Source of the DNA: Heligmosomoides polygyrus polygyrus
Taxonomy: Eukaryota > Nematoda > Chromadorea > Rhabditida > Heligmosomidae
Direction of reading: 5' to 3'
NCBI GenBank assembly: GCA_947396885.1
Contig: OX377202.1
Span: 107,506,198 to 107,570,197 of the forward strand
Length of the DNA: 64,000 nt
A model generated the notes under the pieces. The model ran no database searches, was not told where the DNA came from, and saw only the letters and a program-made list of their open reading frames with translations. Below are positions 37,778 to 48,300 of this stretch, one piece after another (the first letter of the stretch is position 1; every line of letters begins with the position of its first letter). Made by a program: the position numbers and the translations under genes.

Positions 37778-40200
37778 ATAGGTCTTCGACCGTTCACCTC
37801 AAGTTGAAAATCAGTTCACCTAGAAGTTTCCGATGAATTCACCAACTCTTCACCTACAGGTCACCTCTTCCAGTGTCTTCGAGTGTCGGTCGATTTGGGA
37901 TACGGCGGAAGCCGTCGGGGGCGTCGGAAACACGAACTTCTCCGCATTTTTTCTGTCGCCTCTTCAAGCTGCTGCGTTATAGTAGCCACGCCTGAATCGG
38001 ATGAGAGCACGGCGATGGCGTAGAGCCAGCCAATCGCCGTCGTCGTACAGAAGCGAATCAACCGGTCGACGGGAACTGAGAAGAAATCAATCGGACGACG
38101 ACAGCGACAACGACGACGAGACTGGAAGACATACGGCGGTGATGAACGTACGTACTCGAACCTGTCGCTGTGGTCGTCGTCACATTTCCACATGACTTCG
38201 CCTTTCAGCCGATTGTTTTCCGCCTTTACACACCGCCTGCCAGCCAGAGATCGTCGTCCTGGTGCACTCGTCGTCGTCGTCGTCGTCCTCGTCGTCGTTC
38301 GCAACCTGGTGAACTTCTCCTTTACATCAGCTCACGGTCACTGTGTTTCTCTCGGCTTCTGACCACTGTACTTTCTCCTGGTCTGCCATGTCTCCGGAGG
38401 TCAGATCGGCGGAATTCTTGCCTTCTTGCCGTGTTTCCTTTTTATCTGAACACAGCTAGCCTTGTTCTGGGCCGCGAACCTACCAGCCAGTGCTAACGAC
38501 CAGTTTCCTTCCGATAGCCACAGAATAACAAGTGCGGGCACACCTAATGTGAACCTACAAGCACATCAATCAATGAGTTTTCCCCTTCCATAGGCCTTCT
38601 ATGCCCTTCATAACAAGGGCAGCTCTTTGCACGCATTGCTGACTTTTGTCGTCGAGTCAGGAAGTTACCAACCTACACCTCAGACCCTGGAAGAGGTGAC
38701 CTCTAGGTGAAAATAATGTACTTTGAGCTCAGGGATGATCTGTAGGAGCTACCTTGAGACCGAATTTCAGCGAATTTCGAAGATTGGAAGACATATGGCG
38801 TGGTAACCTGTGGGTGAAAATGACGTAATTTGACGTCATTGGTGACCCGTAGAAGCTATCTTGAGGCGGAGTTTCAGTGAATCTCGAAGATTGGAAGACG
38901 TACGGCGGTGGATACTGAAACAAGTGACCTCTAGGTGGAAATGACTCATTTTGACGTCATAGGTGACCTGTAGGAGCTATATTGAGGCGGAGTTTCAGTG
39001 AATCTCGATGACTGGAAGACACACGGCGGTGGTGACCTGTGGGTGAAAATGACGTATTTTGCCCTCATGGTGACCTGTAGGAGCTACCTCGAGGCGGAGT
39101 TTCAGTGAATGTCGACGACTGGAAGACAAACGGCGGTGGTGACCTGTGGGTGAAAACGACGTATTTTGACGTCAAAGGTGACCTGTAAGAGCTATTAGGA
39201 GGCGGAGTTTCAGTGAATCTCGACGACTGGAAGACAAACAGCGGTGGTGACCTGTGGGTGAAAACGACGTATTTTGACGTCAAAGGTGACCTGTAAGAGC
39301 TATTAGGAGGCGGAGTTTCAGTGAATCTCGATGAATGGAAGACACACAGCTGTGGACATTGGAAGAGGTGATCTCTAGGTGAAATGTCGTATTTTGACCT
39401 CATGGGTACGTCACCTGTAGGAGCTATTAGGAGGTAGAGTTTCAAAATCTCGACGATTGGAAGCCACACGGCGATGATGACGTGTGAGTGAAAATGACGT
39501 ATTTTAACCTCATGGTTGACCTATAGGAGCTATCTTGAGGCGGAGTTTCAGTGAATCTCGATGACTGGAAGAAACACGACAGTGGACACTGAAACAAGTG
39601 ACCTCTAGGTGAAGGTGGCCTATTTTGACGTGATAGGTGATCTGTAGGAGCTATTAGGAGGCAGAATTTCAGTGAATGTCGACAATTGGAAGACACACGG
39701 CGATGGTGGTGACCTGTGGGTGAAAATGACGTATTTTGACCTCATGGGTGACTTGCAGGAGCTATTAGGAGGCGGAGTTTCAGTGAATCTCGATGACTGG
39801 AAGAAACACGGCGATGGACACTGGAAGAGGTGATCTCTAGGTGAAAACGACGTATTTTGACGTAATGGGTGGGTCAATTGTAATAGCTATTTTATGGTGG
39901 AGTTTCGGTGAATCTCGAAGATTGGAAGACATACGGCGATGGACACTGGAAGAGGTGACCTCTAGCTGAAAATGACGTATTTTGACGTCATAACAGTAGG
40001 AGCTATTTCAGAGCAGAGTTTCTGTAAGTCTCTGAAAGCAGACCTGAAACGAGTCCACTAACCCTTATCTGAAGAGTACTACAGTAATCCGGACATCTCT
40101 AGGTCTTCGACCGCTCATCTTTGGTTGAAAATGGGTTTATCTAGTGGTTCTCGGCGAGTTCACCTACTGTTCACCTACAGATCACCTCTCCCAGTGCCGG
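37778..40200. repeat. About 110-bp satellite array flanked by direct repeats
   Basis: Twelve copies of a unit with GGCGGAGTTTCAGTGAATCT, GGAAGACACACGGCG, GTGACCTGTGGGTGAAAATG and ACGTATTTTGACGTCAT run from about 38690 to 40030 (near 38754, 38862, 38981, 39090, 39199, 39306, 39426, 39536, 39656, 39767, 39889 and 40010). Segments at 37778-37885 and 40097-40200, both with AGGTCTTCGACCG and TTCACCTAC, flank it in the same orientation. Between 37890 and 38500 is GC-rich, CGTCGTC-containing sequence. Minus-strand open frames over the array are repeat artefacts. Confidence 0.7.
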
Positions 40201-40329
40201 AGAGAGGGGTTCAGGGGACGACGTAAGGTGAGGAGTAGAGTACGCAGTTGCGTTTCAAACCCCACACATTACACCTGACCTACTTCGCTGTGTCACCAAA
40301 AGCATCCAGGTTGGCCCAATTCAATTACG

Positions 40330-41130
40330 TACAATGGTACGATATTGGTCTACAATGTGGTCTGCATGCAATGGCGGGAAGGCACTAGCCAGTCACAGTC
40401 AGTCAGCTCACAACATGATGAAGCTGCTCTTTTCCCAGCTATGGGTCGACTCCGATTGGCTAGCACCGATGGGCTGGCCCCTCTTCCTATGCAGGCCACA
40501 TAGTCGACCAGTATCCACCTCCCAATGAAGATCTAATTGCAGTTTTCGCTTGAATTGGCGCTTGTGGCGCTGTCAGCAGAAGACACCAGATACGTACAAC
40601 AGTACGGTACTGGCCTACAATTTGGCCTACATGCAAGGGCGGGAAGGCGCCAGCCAATCAGAGTAGCTCCTGTACATGAGGGTATGGTAGGGTGCTGTGG
40701 GAAACAATTCATCTTATCTACCCAGATAAAACTGCCCACAACATGAAACATCTTACTCTACCCAGCTCCGACGCTTGGGCTCTGCCCTCTCCTCCGTTGA
40801 CGCACCACTCCAACTCTGGTTAGCTGGCGCGATCCCTCTTCCTATGCAGGCCACATCGTAGACCAGTTTCCACCTCCCAATGAAGATCTAATTGCAGTTG
40901 TCGCTTGAGTTAGCGACTTTGGAGCTGTCGGCAGAAGGCGTCAACTACATAGAGCAGTGCGGTAGTAGTCGGCAATGTGGTCTACATGGGGAGGGGGAGT
41001 GGGAACGCGCCAGCCAATGACAGACCAGACAGAGCACCACAGCAGACTAAGCAGCCAATAAGGGCATTCACAGTTCACACCCTCACTGGATCGATGCGGC
41101 CTGATGCGTCTCCCCACGTAGGCCACATTA
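40330..41130. repeat. Cluster of GGCCTACAT-family palindromic repeats
   Basis: GATATTGGTCTACAATGTGG, CTGGCCTACAATTTGGCC and ATGCAGGCCACATAGTCGAC-type blocks alternate around CAGCCAATCAGAG-like interiors: three or more diverged inverted pairs (40340-40520, 40590-40870 and 40930-41130). No coding sequence is recognised. Confidence 0.5.
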
Positions 41131-41529
41131 GCGACAAGTGCATAAAATTGAATCGTGTCGCCCTAAGAAGGCCTACAGGGCCAGACGACAGGCAGGTCAG
41201 TGCTTCACCCTTCCAAAGTAGGTGTGTTGCCATTTCGCTTGTCTACCCTGGATGGGAATTGAACCCAAATCAAGCACGCACCAACGGTGCCTCCTGTGTT
41301 CCGCTTCAGATGTGTCTATCATGCAGTAATTGCCGTTTCTATAGCACGATGGACCACATATGACCTACCAGTGTGACGGCATGCCGTCAAATGTGGTACG
41401 TAATGTGCAAATGCAGACTTTGCAGCACGTCTACCCTGTAGCACAGCACGCAGCTAGAAAATTGCACAAAAAACTTTGAAAATGGTAAAGACGTCAGGAT
41501 TCCTCAAATCTCAACCAATCTGTTGAAAT

Positions 41530-41812
41530 TCAAAAATATAGCAGCGCAGGAGGATCGAACCCTCTACCTCCCGCGTATGAAGCAACGTCACTATCCGCTG
41601 CACCCCCGAGCCGCTTGCAGGTAGTGGCACCGAGGGCCAAGAACTCGTGAACCGCCGATTCCATTGTGACTTCAAGGTTCCCGTACTCCTTGGGTTTAAC
41701 GACTTGGCAAAAAAGCAACACATTTTTATACTAAGTGAGGGGTGGGGATTCTCCCTAAAGGACTCGCTCCCCCCGTTCAGACTACGCTGCGGACGCTTCC
41801 CTTGTGAGAGTG
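41530..41812 (-). mobile_element. tRNA-derived SINE-like unit, single arm
   Basis: On the minus strand GGGTGCAGCGG (complement of 41595-41605) fits the A box but for one base, and GGTTCGATCC (complement of 41552-41561) is a good B box. The other end, with GGGGATTCTCCCTAAAGGAC and GACGCTTCCCTTGTG, is related to the outer arm of the element at 2867-7507. This is the same family, here as one arm. Confidence 0.55.
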
Positions 41813-41917
41813 ATCAGGAAGACCGACGGAGTTGATTTCTTCGAATTAGGCGAGAAATTCGAGAAGATCGAGCGAAAAATTCTCATCAAGGCCGACGGAA
41901 GATGGGTTTCATTGTGA
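41789..41917 (+). other. 43-codon open frame after the SINE-like unit
   Basis: Reads ADASLVRVIRKTDGVDFFEL to GRWVSL and a stop, with protein-like composition. No family is recognised and no ATG or splice acceptor can be fixed. It could be a terminal exon remnant or chance. Confidence 0.2.
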
Positions 41918-42350
41918 TTTGACGGTCAGCATTCATCGGAACAAGTCGACCACCTTCATGTTCTTCTGGGCGGTTTTTACCCGGTCCTCTGTCATTGTGA
42001 CGATTCCTACACAGCTTCAACAATGAACAGTCGCCGTGAAGAAGAAAAAAACGCCCGGACGACAGGGCAGCTGATTCTCTGTCTCGGAAGCTTTCTCCAC
42101 CTCTCCTTTCATTTCTCTCGGCGGTGCTTCTCTTTGAACGATTCCTGCAGTTGTGATGCATTGCCCTGCTTCTGCTTCATTCTTCTCAACCTGAAGTCTT
42201 TTATGGGCCAAATGAATGTCAAAGAATGCCGACACTTCTTCTCCAACTGACCTTGGCATTCTTCCGTGGAGAAGGAGAGGAAGAACAATCACCTATAGAC
42301 CGGCAAAGGACGGACAAAAAGGACGGTGTTGATCAGTTCCTTCTTGTAGG

Positions 42351-42850
42351 CGCCACGCATTCTACTTCTACGGGATGTCGTGGAGGCGATTTGAAGGCAT
42401 ATTTGGCCTAAACAAGGACTTGAGTTGGTCAGTCGGTAGATAGGTTACCGTGTTTTCCTTCCTAGGCCAGTCCGGTAGTAATTCGTCAACCAAGAGAAAT
42501 GGTCGCCTGGTTGGCCTGGGCGGGACCCGAACCAAGAGCCTTAATTCGTGGTGCGAGAGAGAACAGCTCCCCTTATCTGTTAATGTTCCATATGTTGGAC
42601 AGAGCGCGTGGAGCCCAGTCGGAGGAGGCGCCGACTGTCGTCTGCACCCGATACCAGGTTCCTGGTTCGGATTTCCCTCCCGGGCCAACCAAGCCTTCCA
42701 TCCCTCCGGGATCGGTGAATTGGTACCAGACTTGTCTGGGAAGGATAAGGCACTGACTTTTACATCGGCTGGCCGCCGCAAGTCATTGTATGACCAAAGA
42801 CGCATTCAACACGCCTCCTCGACATACCGTAGAAGTAGAATGCGTGGCGC
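42351..42850. mobile_element. Palindromic element with tRNA-like arms
   Basis: CGCCACGCATTCTACTTCTA at the left is mirrored by TAGAAGTAGAATGCGTGGCG at the right. Inner parts also pair (CCGGTAGTAATTCGTCAACC against GGTGAATTGGTACCAGAC-type sequence). The left arm read on the minus strand has GGTTCGGGTCC (complement of 42523-42533), one base from the B-box consensus. The right arm has GGTTCGGATTT (42664-42674). The arms are about 240 bp. Confidence 0.65.
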
Positions 42851-43124
42851 ATCCCAAAAAGGATTGAATAACGTCGTCCTTTATCCTTTATCCTTTTATC
42901 GTTCTCAAAAGTTTCCCCCCCCCCCTCTATTAGGATAGATCCCAAAAAGACTGTCTTCTTCACAGGCTATTCCTGAAGCTCTGGAAATGTGCATGTGCCT
43001 TTTTTCCATCTGACGGCACAATGTATGAATAGAATGCATGGCGCATCTTGAACAGATTGAGCAGTGCCGAGTATTATGCTTCAATCCTAGGCGATATCCT
43101 AGTTGGGTGGGTGAGAAGCTTTGG

Positions 43125-43170
43125 CTAGGTCCACCTAGGATGTGATAGAGCTCATTCTAGGTGGACCTAA
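43125..43170. repeat. Short palindrome CTAGGTCCACCTAGG/CTAGGTGGACCTA
   Basis: Two inverted copies of TAGGTCCACCTAG around GATGTGATAGAGCTCATT. A sister palindrome lies at about 44978-45030. Confidence 0.55.
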
Positions 43171-43224
43171 GTCGCAAAAAGGATGGCCGGAAACATGAAT
43201 TTCGAAGAAGAAAATCACTAACAA

Positions 43225-43374
43225 GGGGCAGATTCATTAACCGCTTACCGACCGGTTAAGATATATCGGTTGTCGTGTCTGTATCTCTGTATCTCTCTGT
43301 ATCACATACTACGTAGGCCGATATGGTGAATTCGCGGTAAGATGATACCAGCGGTATCGTTGATGAACCTGGCC
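43225..43374. mobile_element. MITE with GATTCATTAACCGCTTACCG ends
   Basis: The left end GGGCAGATTCATTAACCGCT is paired with the right end GCGGTATCGTTGATGAACCTGG. It contains TACTACGTAGGCCGATATGG. It serves as the unbroken reference for the split copy at 55445-56655. Confidence 0.55.
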
Positions 43375-43376
43375 GC

Positions 43377-43642
43377 AGCACGACTCGCGGTCGATAAGGC
43401 TTATAACATACTTCCGCGACACGTCCGCGGACATAAAGTGCGCTGCGGTCGTCATCGCCCCGTGAAGGCCCGTGTCGCATTAGAGCGCGTTTGTCATCGT
43501 TCCGCGGAGGGCTCCAGCACTCTCACCATCCGTCGGCGACGATCCGCGGGCAGGGAGTGTCGCTTGGCGCGACGATTGGCCAGGTAAGCGGTCCCGGCAC
43601 GATTCGAGCCCGTTCGCGGACACTCCCGCGGAAGTAAACTTA
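43377..43642. mobile_element. Diverged CCGCGG-rich palindromic MITE
   Basis: Shares CATTAGAGCGCGTTTGTC, ATTGGCCAGG and CACTCCCGCGGAAGTA-type blocks with the element at 15116-15438. The ends are less perfect. Confidence 0.5.
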
Positions 43643-43797
43643 CCAGGGAGTGCATTCAGCTTCCCACCGAACTTCGGATCGAGACCTATATCACGTGAAA
43701 GAGCTCGAAGCACTGATCACAGATATGTAGACCGAATTTGTTAGATGGATTCCCTATGCAAGTTGTGGCCGGCGAAAGCCGCGTTATCTGCCGCATG

Positions 43798-43936
43798 TTA
43801 AGGCCCGTCTATACTTCGACACCGAGCGATGCGACGCCACGTATGGTGGCCATATGAGCGACGCAATCGATCAATATGGCCACTTTATATGCCGTCGCGT
43901 CGCTGGCGTCAGAAGTATGGTATGAACGGGGCCTTA
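43798..43936. mobile_element. Palindromic MITE (GGCCCGTCTATACTTCGAC ends)
   Basis: TTAAGGCCCGTCTATACTTC at the left and GAAGTATGGTATGAACGGGGCC at the right, subterminal GCGACGC blocks, and core AATCGATCAATATGGCC. Confidence 0.6.
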
Positions 43937-43939
43937 GAC

Positions 43940-44555
43940 GCGCTCAATCACCGTTGGGCGCAGTGTGTAATCAGAAGTGCCGCGATAACCTTTGCGGCGG
44001 CGGAGCAGTGCTAGAGTGTTTGCTTCACAGGATTAGGGTCATGGGTTCGTTTCCCGTCGGTGACGCATTTTTGCATTTTGTGACCTATTTTCCACGAGGA
44101 CCCATAATCTCATTTTCAGCACATTTTTGAACGAACGGCCGATGGCGACTTGCATTTACGTCTATTAGGATGTCTGAAGTTGGAAGCATGTCACAGGTAA
44201 CATATTTTATTCATAACGTAAAGGATGTCAAAAATTTTATCAAATCAACTACACCTGTTCAAACCTTCCTCAACACTGATTGAACGACAATATGTTAGCA
44301 ACTTCAAATATCCTAATAGACGTAAATGCAAGTCGCACTTAGCCGTTCGTTAAAAAATACGCTAAAATGAGACCATAGGTGCTCGTCTAAGATAGGTCGC
44401 AAAATGCAAAAACGCCCTCACCGACGAGAACCGAACTCATGACTACAGTCCTGTGAAGCGACCACTCTACCACTGCACCGTCGCTGCAGCTGTCACTGCG
44501 GCCAAAGGCACCCATGATTGCGCAGCGCTGCGCGCTACGCTGATTGGGCACGCCC
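43940..44555. mobile_element. Palindromic element with tRNA-like arms (about 240 bp each)
   Basis: Left arm 43940-44180 and right arm 44299-44555 are inverted copies. The innermost part ACTTGCATTTACGTCTATTA is identical in both. B boxes are GGTTCGTTTCC (44044-44054) on the left and AGTTCGGTTCT (complement of 44427-44437) on the right. The right arm has an A-box-like CGGTGCAGTGG (complement of 44470-44480). About 120 bp separate the arms, and nothing is encoded between them. Confidence 0.75.
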
Positions 44556-44718
44556 AATATGCAGCAGGCAACGTGGTGTTCGGTGCCAGAACTCGCTTAG
44601 GAGATCCATTTAGCAAATTTGAAGGGCATATTTGTAACCAGCGTTTCGAGTTCTTTCACGTGATATAGGTCTCTTTTCGAAGTTCCATGGAAAGCCGAAG
44701 GCCTTCCCTAGCAAGGAC

Positions 44719-44858
44719 TAAGGCCCCGTTTATACTTCCGACGCCGTGCGACGCGATGGCATGTAAACTGGCCAAATTGATCGATCGCGTCGCTCAATTA
44801 ATATGGCTACTATACGTGGCGTCGCGTCACTTAGCGTCGAAGTAAAAACGGGGCCTAA
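44719..44858. mobile_element. Palindromic MITE (GGCCCCGTTTATACTTCCGA ends)
   Basis: TAAGGCCCCGTTTATACTTC is mirrored by GAAGTAAAAACGGGGCCTA. Subterminal GACGCGAC, core AATTGATCGATCGCGTC. Confidence 0.65.
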
Positions 44859-44977
44859 GATGGCTGAGCCCTTGAAATCCAACGGTTAGGTCTCCTGTCG
44901 ATGTCTGTGGGTGAGAGTTTTTTTTCCAATTTATTTGCGGTTGAATTTAATGTTCTCTGGTCTTATTTTGCATTTTA

Positions 44978-45200
44978 CGTCCACCTAGGATGCGCTCTAC
45001 TATCACATCCTATAGGTGGACCGTTGAAATTCTCTGCAGTCACCTACTCGGGTTGCTCTCCATGTGATTATACATGACCTTCCGATTAGGAATGTTTAGA
45101 GGTCCATCGCTACGCGACGCGACGCAATGTTGCGCTAAGATATCGATTGAACGACGCGCTAAATCGATATGAGGTCTTATCATTACATCATATCGCGCTA
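44978..45200. repeat. Short palindromes upstream of GLUT C
   Basis: GTCCACCTAGGATGCG...CATCCTATAGGTGGAC at 44978-45030, then a GCGACGCGACGC stretch with AGATATCGATTGAACGACGC and its partner AAATCGATATGAGG at 45110-45180. These are probably further MITE copies, close to the GLUT C promoter. Confidence 0.45.
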
Positions 45201-45325
45201 GGGTGGAGCTCTATTCAGCCGCTTGGGCCTCTACGACCGCTCCGACAAGCGCCTCCAGAGAATTTCTACCTCACTCCGTGCTCCGCGAGCATAACAGATC
45301 TGATATCGCTTATCATGCGCTGCCG

Positions 45326-45333
45326 TATATAAA
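45326..45333 (+). promoter_or_regulatory. TATA box of GLUT C
   Basis: TATATAAA lies 60 bp before the GLUT C start codon at 45393, which would put transcription start near 45357. A five-codon upstream frame (ATG 45362, stop 45377-45379) lies between and could dampen translation. Only a sequence match supports this. Confidence 0.45.
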
Positions 45334-45392
45334 CCCGTTGCACAGTTCGTACTCACCTTGCATGGCTGACGACAACTAGTTGCAGTTCGACG

Positions 45393-48300
45393 ATGAGCAG
45401 CACGACGAGCGGACAACAGAGAGCTTTGGCTGGACGGAACAAGAGGAACGAGGACGACGACGACGCGAGCAGTCGTTCCGGCGGCGGGCAAGAAGCACCG
45501 GAGGAAGGAAAGAAGGAAGGTGGCAGCAAGCAGGAAGAGCCAAAGGAAGGCGATGAGGGCAAGAAGGATGAGGAGAAGAAGGACGAGCCGCCGAAGGAGG
45601 GTGGTGAACCCAAGGAGGGCGACCAGAAAGAGCCCGAAAAGAAGGACAGTAAGGAGCCCGAAAAGAAGGACAGTAAGGAGCCCGAGAAGAAGGGCAGTAA
45701 GGAGCCTGAGAAGAAAGACAGCAAGGAGCCCGAAAAGAAGGGCAGTAAAGAGCCCGAGAAGAAGGCTAGTAAAGAGGGGGAGAAAAAAGAGGAGGAGAAG
45801 CCACCTGAAAAGGAGGGCGAGAAGCCGGCCGAGAAGGAGGGCGAGAAGAAGGAGGAGGCGCCGAAACCGGCAAGCAAAGAGGGCGAGAAGCCGCCAGAAG
45901 GCGAAAAACCGGAAGGAGAAGGCAAAGAGAAAGGATCAAAGGTGAGTGTTTTGCAGCATTGGAGTTAGATGCAGTCATACTGAAGAATACTGCTGCGAAC
46001 GGATACGTTGTTCGAAGTACAGACAAAGTCTGTCTGGGTTCAATCCCAGTGAGGGGGGGGGGCACTCCATACTCACGTCCAAACACTACATAGAGATGAA
46101 TACTTGTAACATAACATGCCTACCTGAACCCCTACTGTGGCTATTGCAGTCTTTTTCCTGCAATAAAGAGGAAACTTAGAAGAAAAAACGTCGGACGAAA
46201 AGACGAAAAAGGCGCGTGACAGGTCCACCGTGGCGATGCGTACAGGGATAGCCGTGCAGTGGCCGTGGGTCGATACGTGGAGCCCGCAGACATCCTTGTA
46301 CGTATCGCCACGGTGAACCTGTCAACGCGCACACAGGCGTTTCGGCCCGAGGCCGCCGTGCCTCACCCCCTCATTGGGATTGAACCGTCGTCTGACCAAA
46401 AGTGGTACTTTGCGAGAAGTGGGAAGGGGAGGGGAGATCACCTCCAAACACTTCCAAAAGTGCCGATAGCATGAAGAAGCCAATGTCATGTGCATAACAA
46501 TATCGGGACACTAACATCTTCAACTGCCGAGTGTTAATGTCGAGTTCCCTAATCGGGAGGAGGAAGAATAGACTTTAACACTAGGGCAAGAACTGAAAGT
46601 GGAAACCTCGAGGTTGCCTCGCAAATAACAAGGGTCACACTCTCTCTGTAACGTGAGAATGTGAGAGCAATCAGCATCATCGTCAACGCATAGTTCCGCT
46701 CAAAATAAAAAGGTGAGGCGCTATACAACTTGGGAGAGTCCGCTATGCTTGGATATTGTCGATATGCATACCACTGTAAGGGGTTACAACCCCAAGGCTC
46801 CATTATGCCTCCGCCTCTACGCCCCGTCTGGTTATTGCACGGATGCATTTGCTTGCTTTTGCATGTTTATCCTATCGAAGAGCATGTTCAAGACTGCGGT
46901 AGCCTTCCAAAACGTGCTCTGGGAGACGACAAAGGTGGGAAGGTGAGAAAGGGATCTCGTCCTTTAGTTTGTGAGAGTGTTAGACATATGTTAGGCCTAT
47001 GGTATATTCCTGCGTCGCGCCAGCGACGTGCTCGTGCAGCTGTCATGCGCCTTCCCTGCAGTGGCGGACGGCGCAGTGCTTGCCGTGGTTGTGAGTTGTC
47101 GCGCCGTCGACGCATCGCAGGAGGATGTTAGGCCTAAAGCCCCCCGCAGACTTCTGCGGCCACGGCGAGCGGCGGACGGCGAAATCGATGAGTCACGCCG
47201 CTCAACGGCGGCTGCTGGCCGGCCAGCGGCGACGGCGAGGTACTGTAGTCTTTCTAGTCGGTACCAACTGGTGACGCGCCCGTTTTCGCTCTGGATCCCG
47301 CCGCGAAAGGGCAGAGCGCAAACAGACTCTCCCGGCGCCGCTGAAGTGGCGCCGTCTCGTATGATTTAAATCATTTTCGGCGGTGCGCGCCGCAGAAGTC
47401 TGCGGGGGCCTTAATTTATAGTTGCGCCGCCACGCGGCGCGGCGTGATGGTCGCCATAGATATCGATTTTTCATGCCCGCGGGTCTATCTATTTCAACTA
47501 TGGTGCAGCGGCGCAACTATGAACCACGGCTCATCTCTCCCTCTGGCGGAAGAGGAACATAGTCCCGCGCTACGGCTGTCGCTCGACGCCGTGCAGTGCA
47601 CAGCGACGAGTGAAGGCCGCAGAGGGGAAGTGCCCGCCGCGCACTATTTTGGTGCTGTACTGCACGTCGCCGACAGCCCCGGCAACAGCTTGTCGCAGTG
47701 CGGAGCTCTGCGACAAATTGTTGTTGGCCCTCTGCCCGCGGAGGGCGCGCGTCAGGAACCCTCTTTCGCATGCACTCTTTGGCCTGTGTTATATTTCGGC
47801 GACGCTGTTGTCGGCCACGTCGGCAACAGTGCTGCGAGTGCTGCTACGCACTGCTCAACACTGTCGCCAACATAGTCTAAAACAGCGCCGACGACGGATA
47901 ACATAGGCCAAAGGCATCTGGCATACCTCTGAGTCCCTCCAGCGATTGTCGCGGGAGCGATCTGAGTGGAGCGATAATCGCCCCTGGATCCCTCATCTGA
48001 CTATTGCCGACCCCGCCACGCCCGCCTTCCATGGACCGACGGAGCTGCAGCAGTTGCAATCGCTGTGCAATGCGCAGCGATTCCGACAATCGCTGGAGCG
48101 ACTCGGAGGTATGTCAGATGCCAAACACAACAACATACGTGGCCGACAACAGCATCGCCGAAGTATAACATATACCAAGTTCCACGGGCTGCTACGCACT
48201 GGTAGCATCCGCTCAACACTGTCGACGACGTCGCCGACAACAGGTCGCCGAAGTATAACATAGGCCAAAGACAACAACACACGTGGCCGACAACAGCATC

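Noticed and set aside
38729..39877. Series of minus frames with FQSSRFTETPP repeats
   Set aside because: By-products of the 110-bp satellite; stops and shifts occur between units.
45520..45945. Arg/Lys-rich 141-codon frame and a Ser/Phe-rich minus frame
   Set aside because: Shadows of GLUT C exon 1, whose own frame has the ATG, the donor in phase and the promoter.
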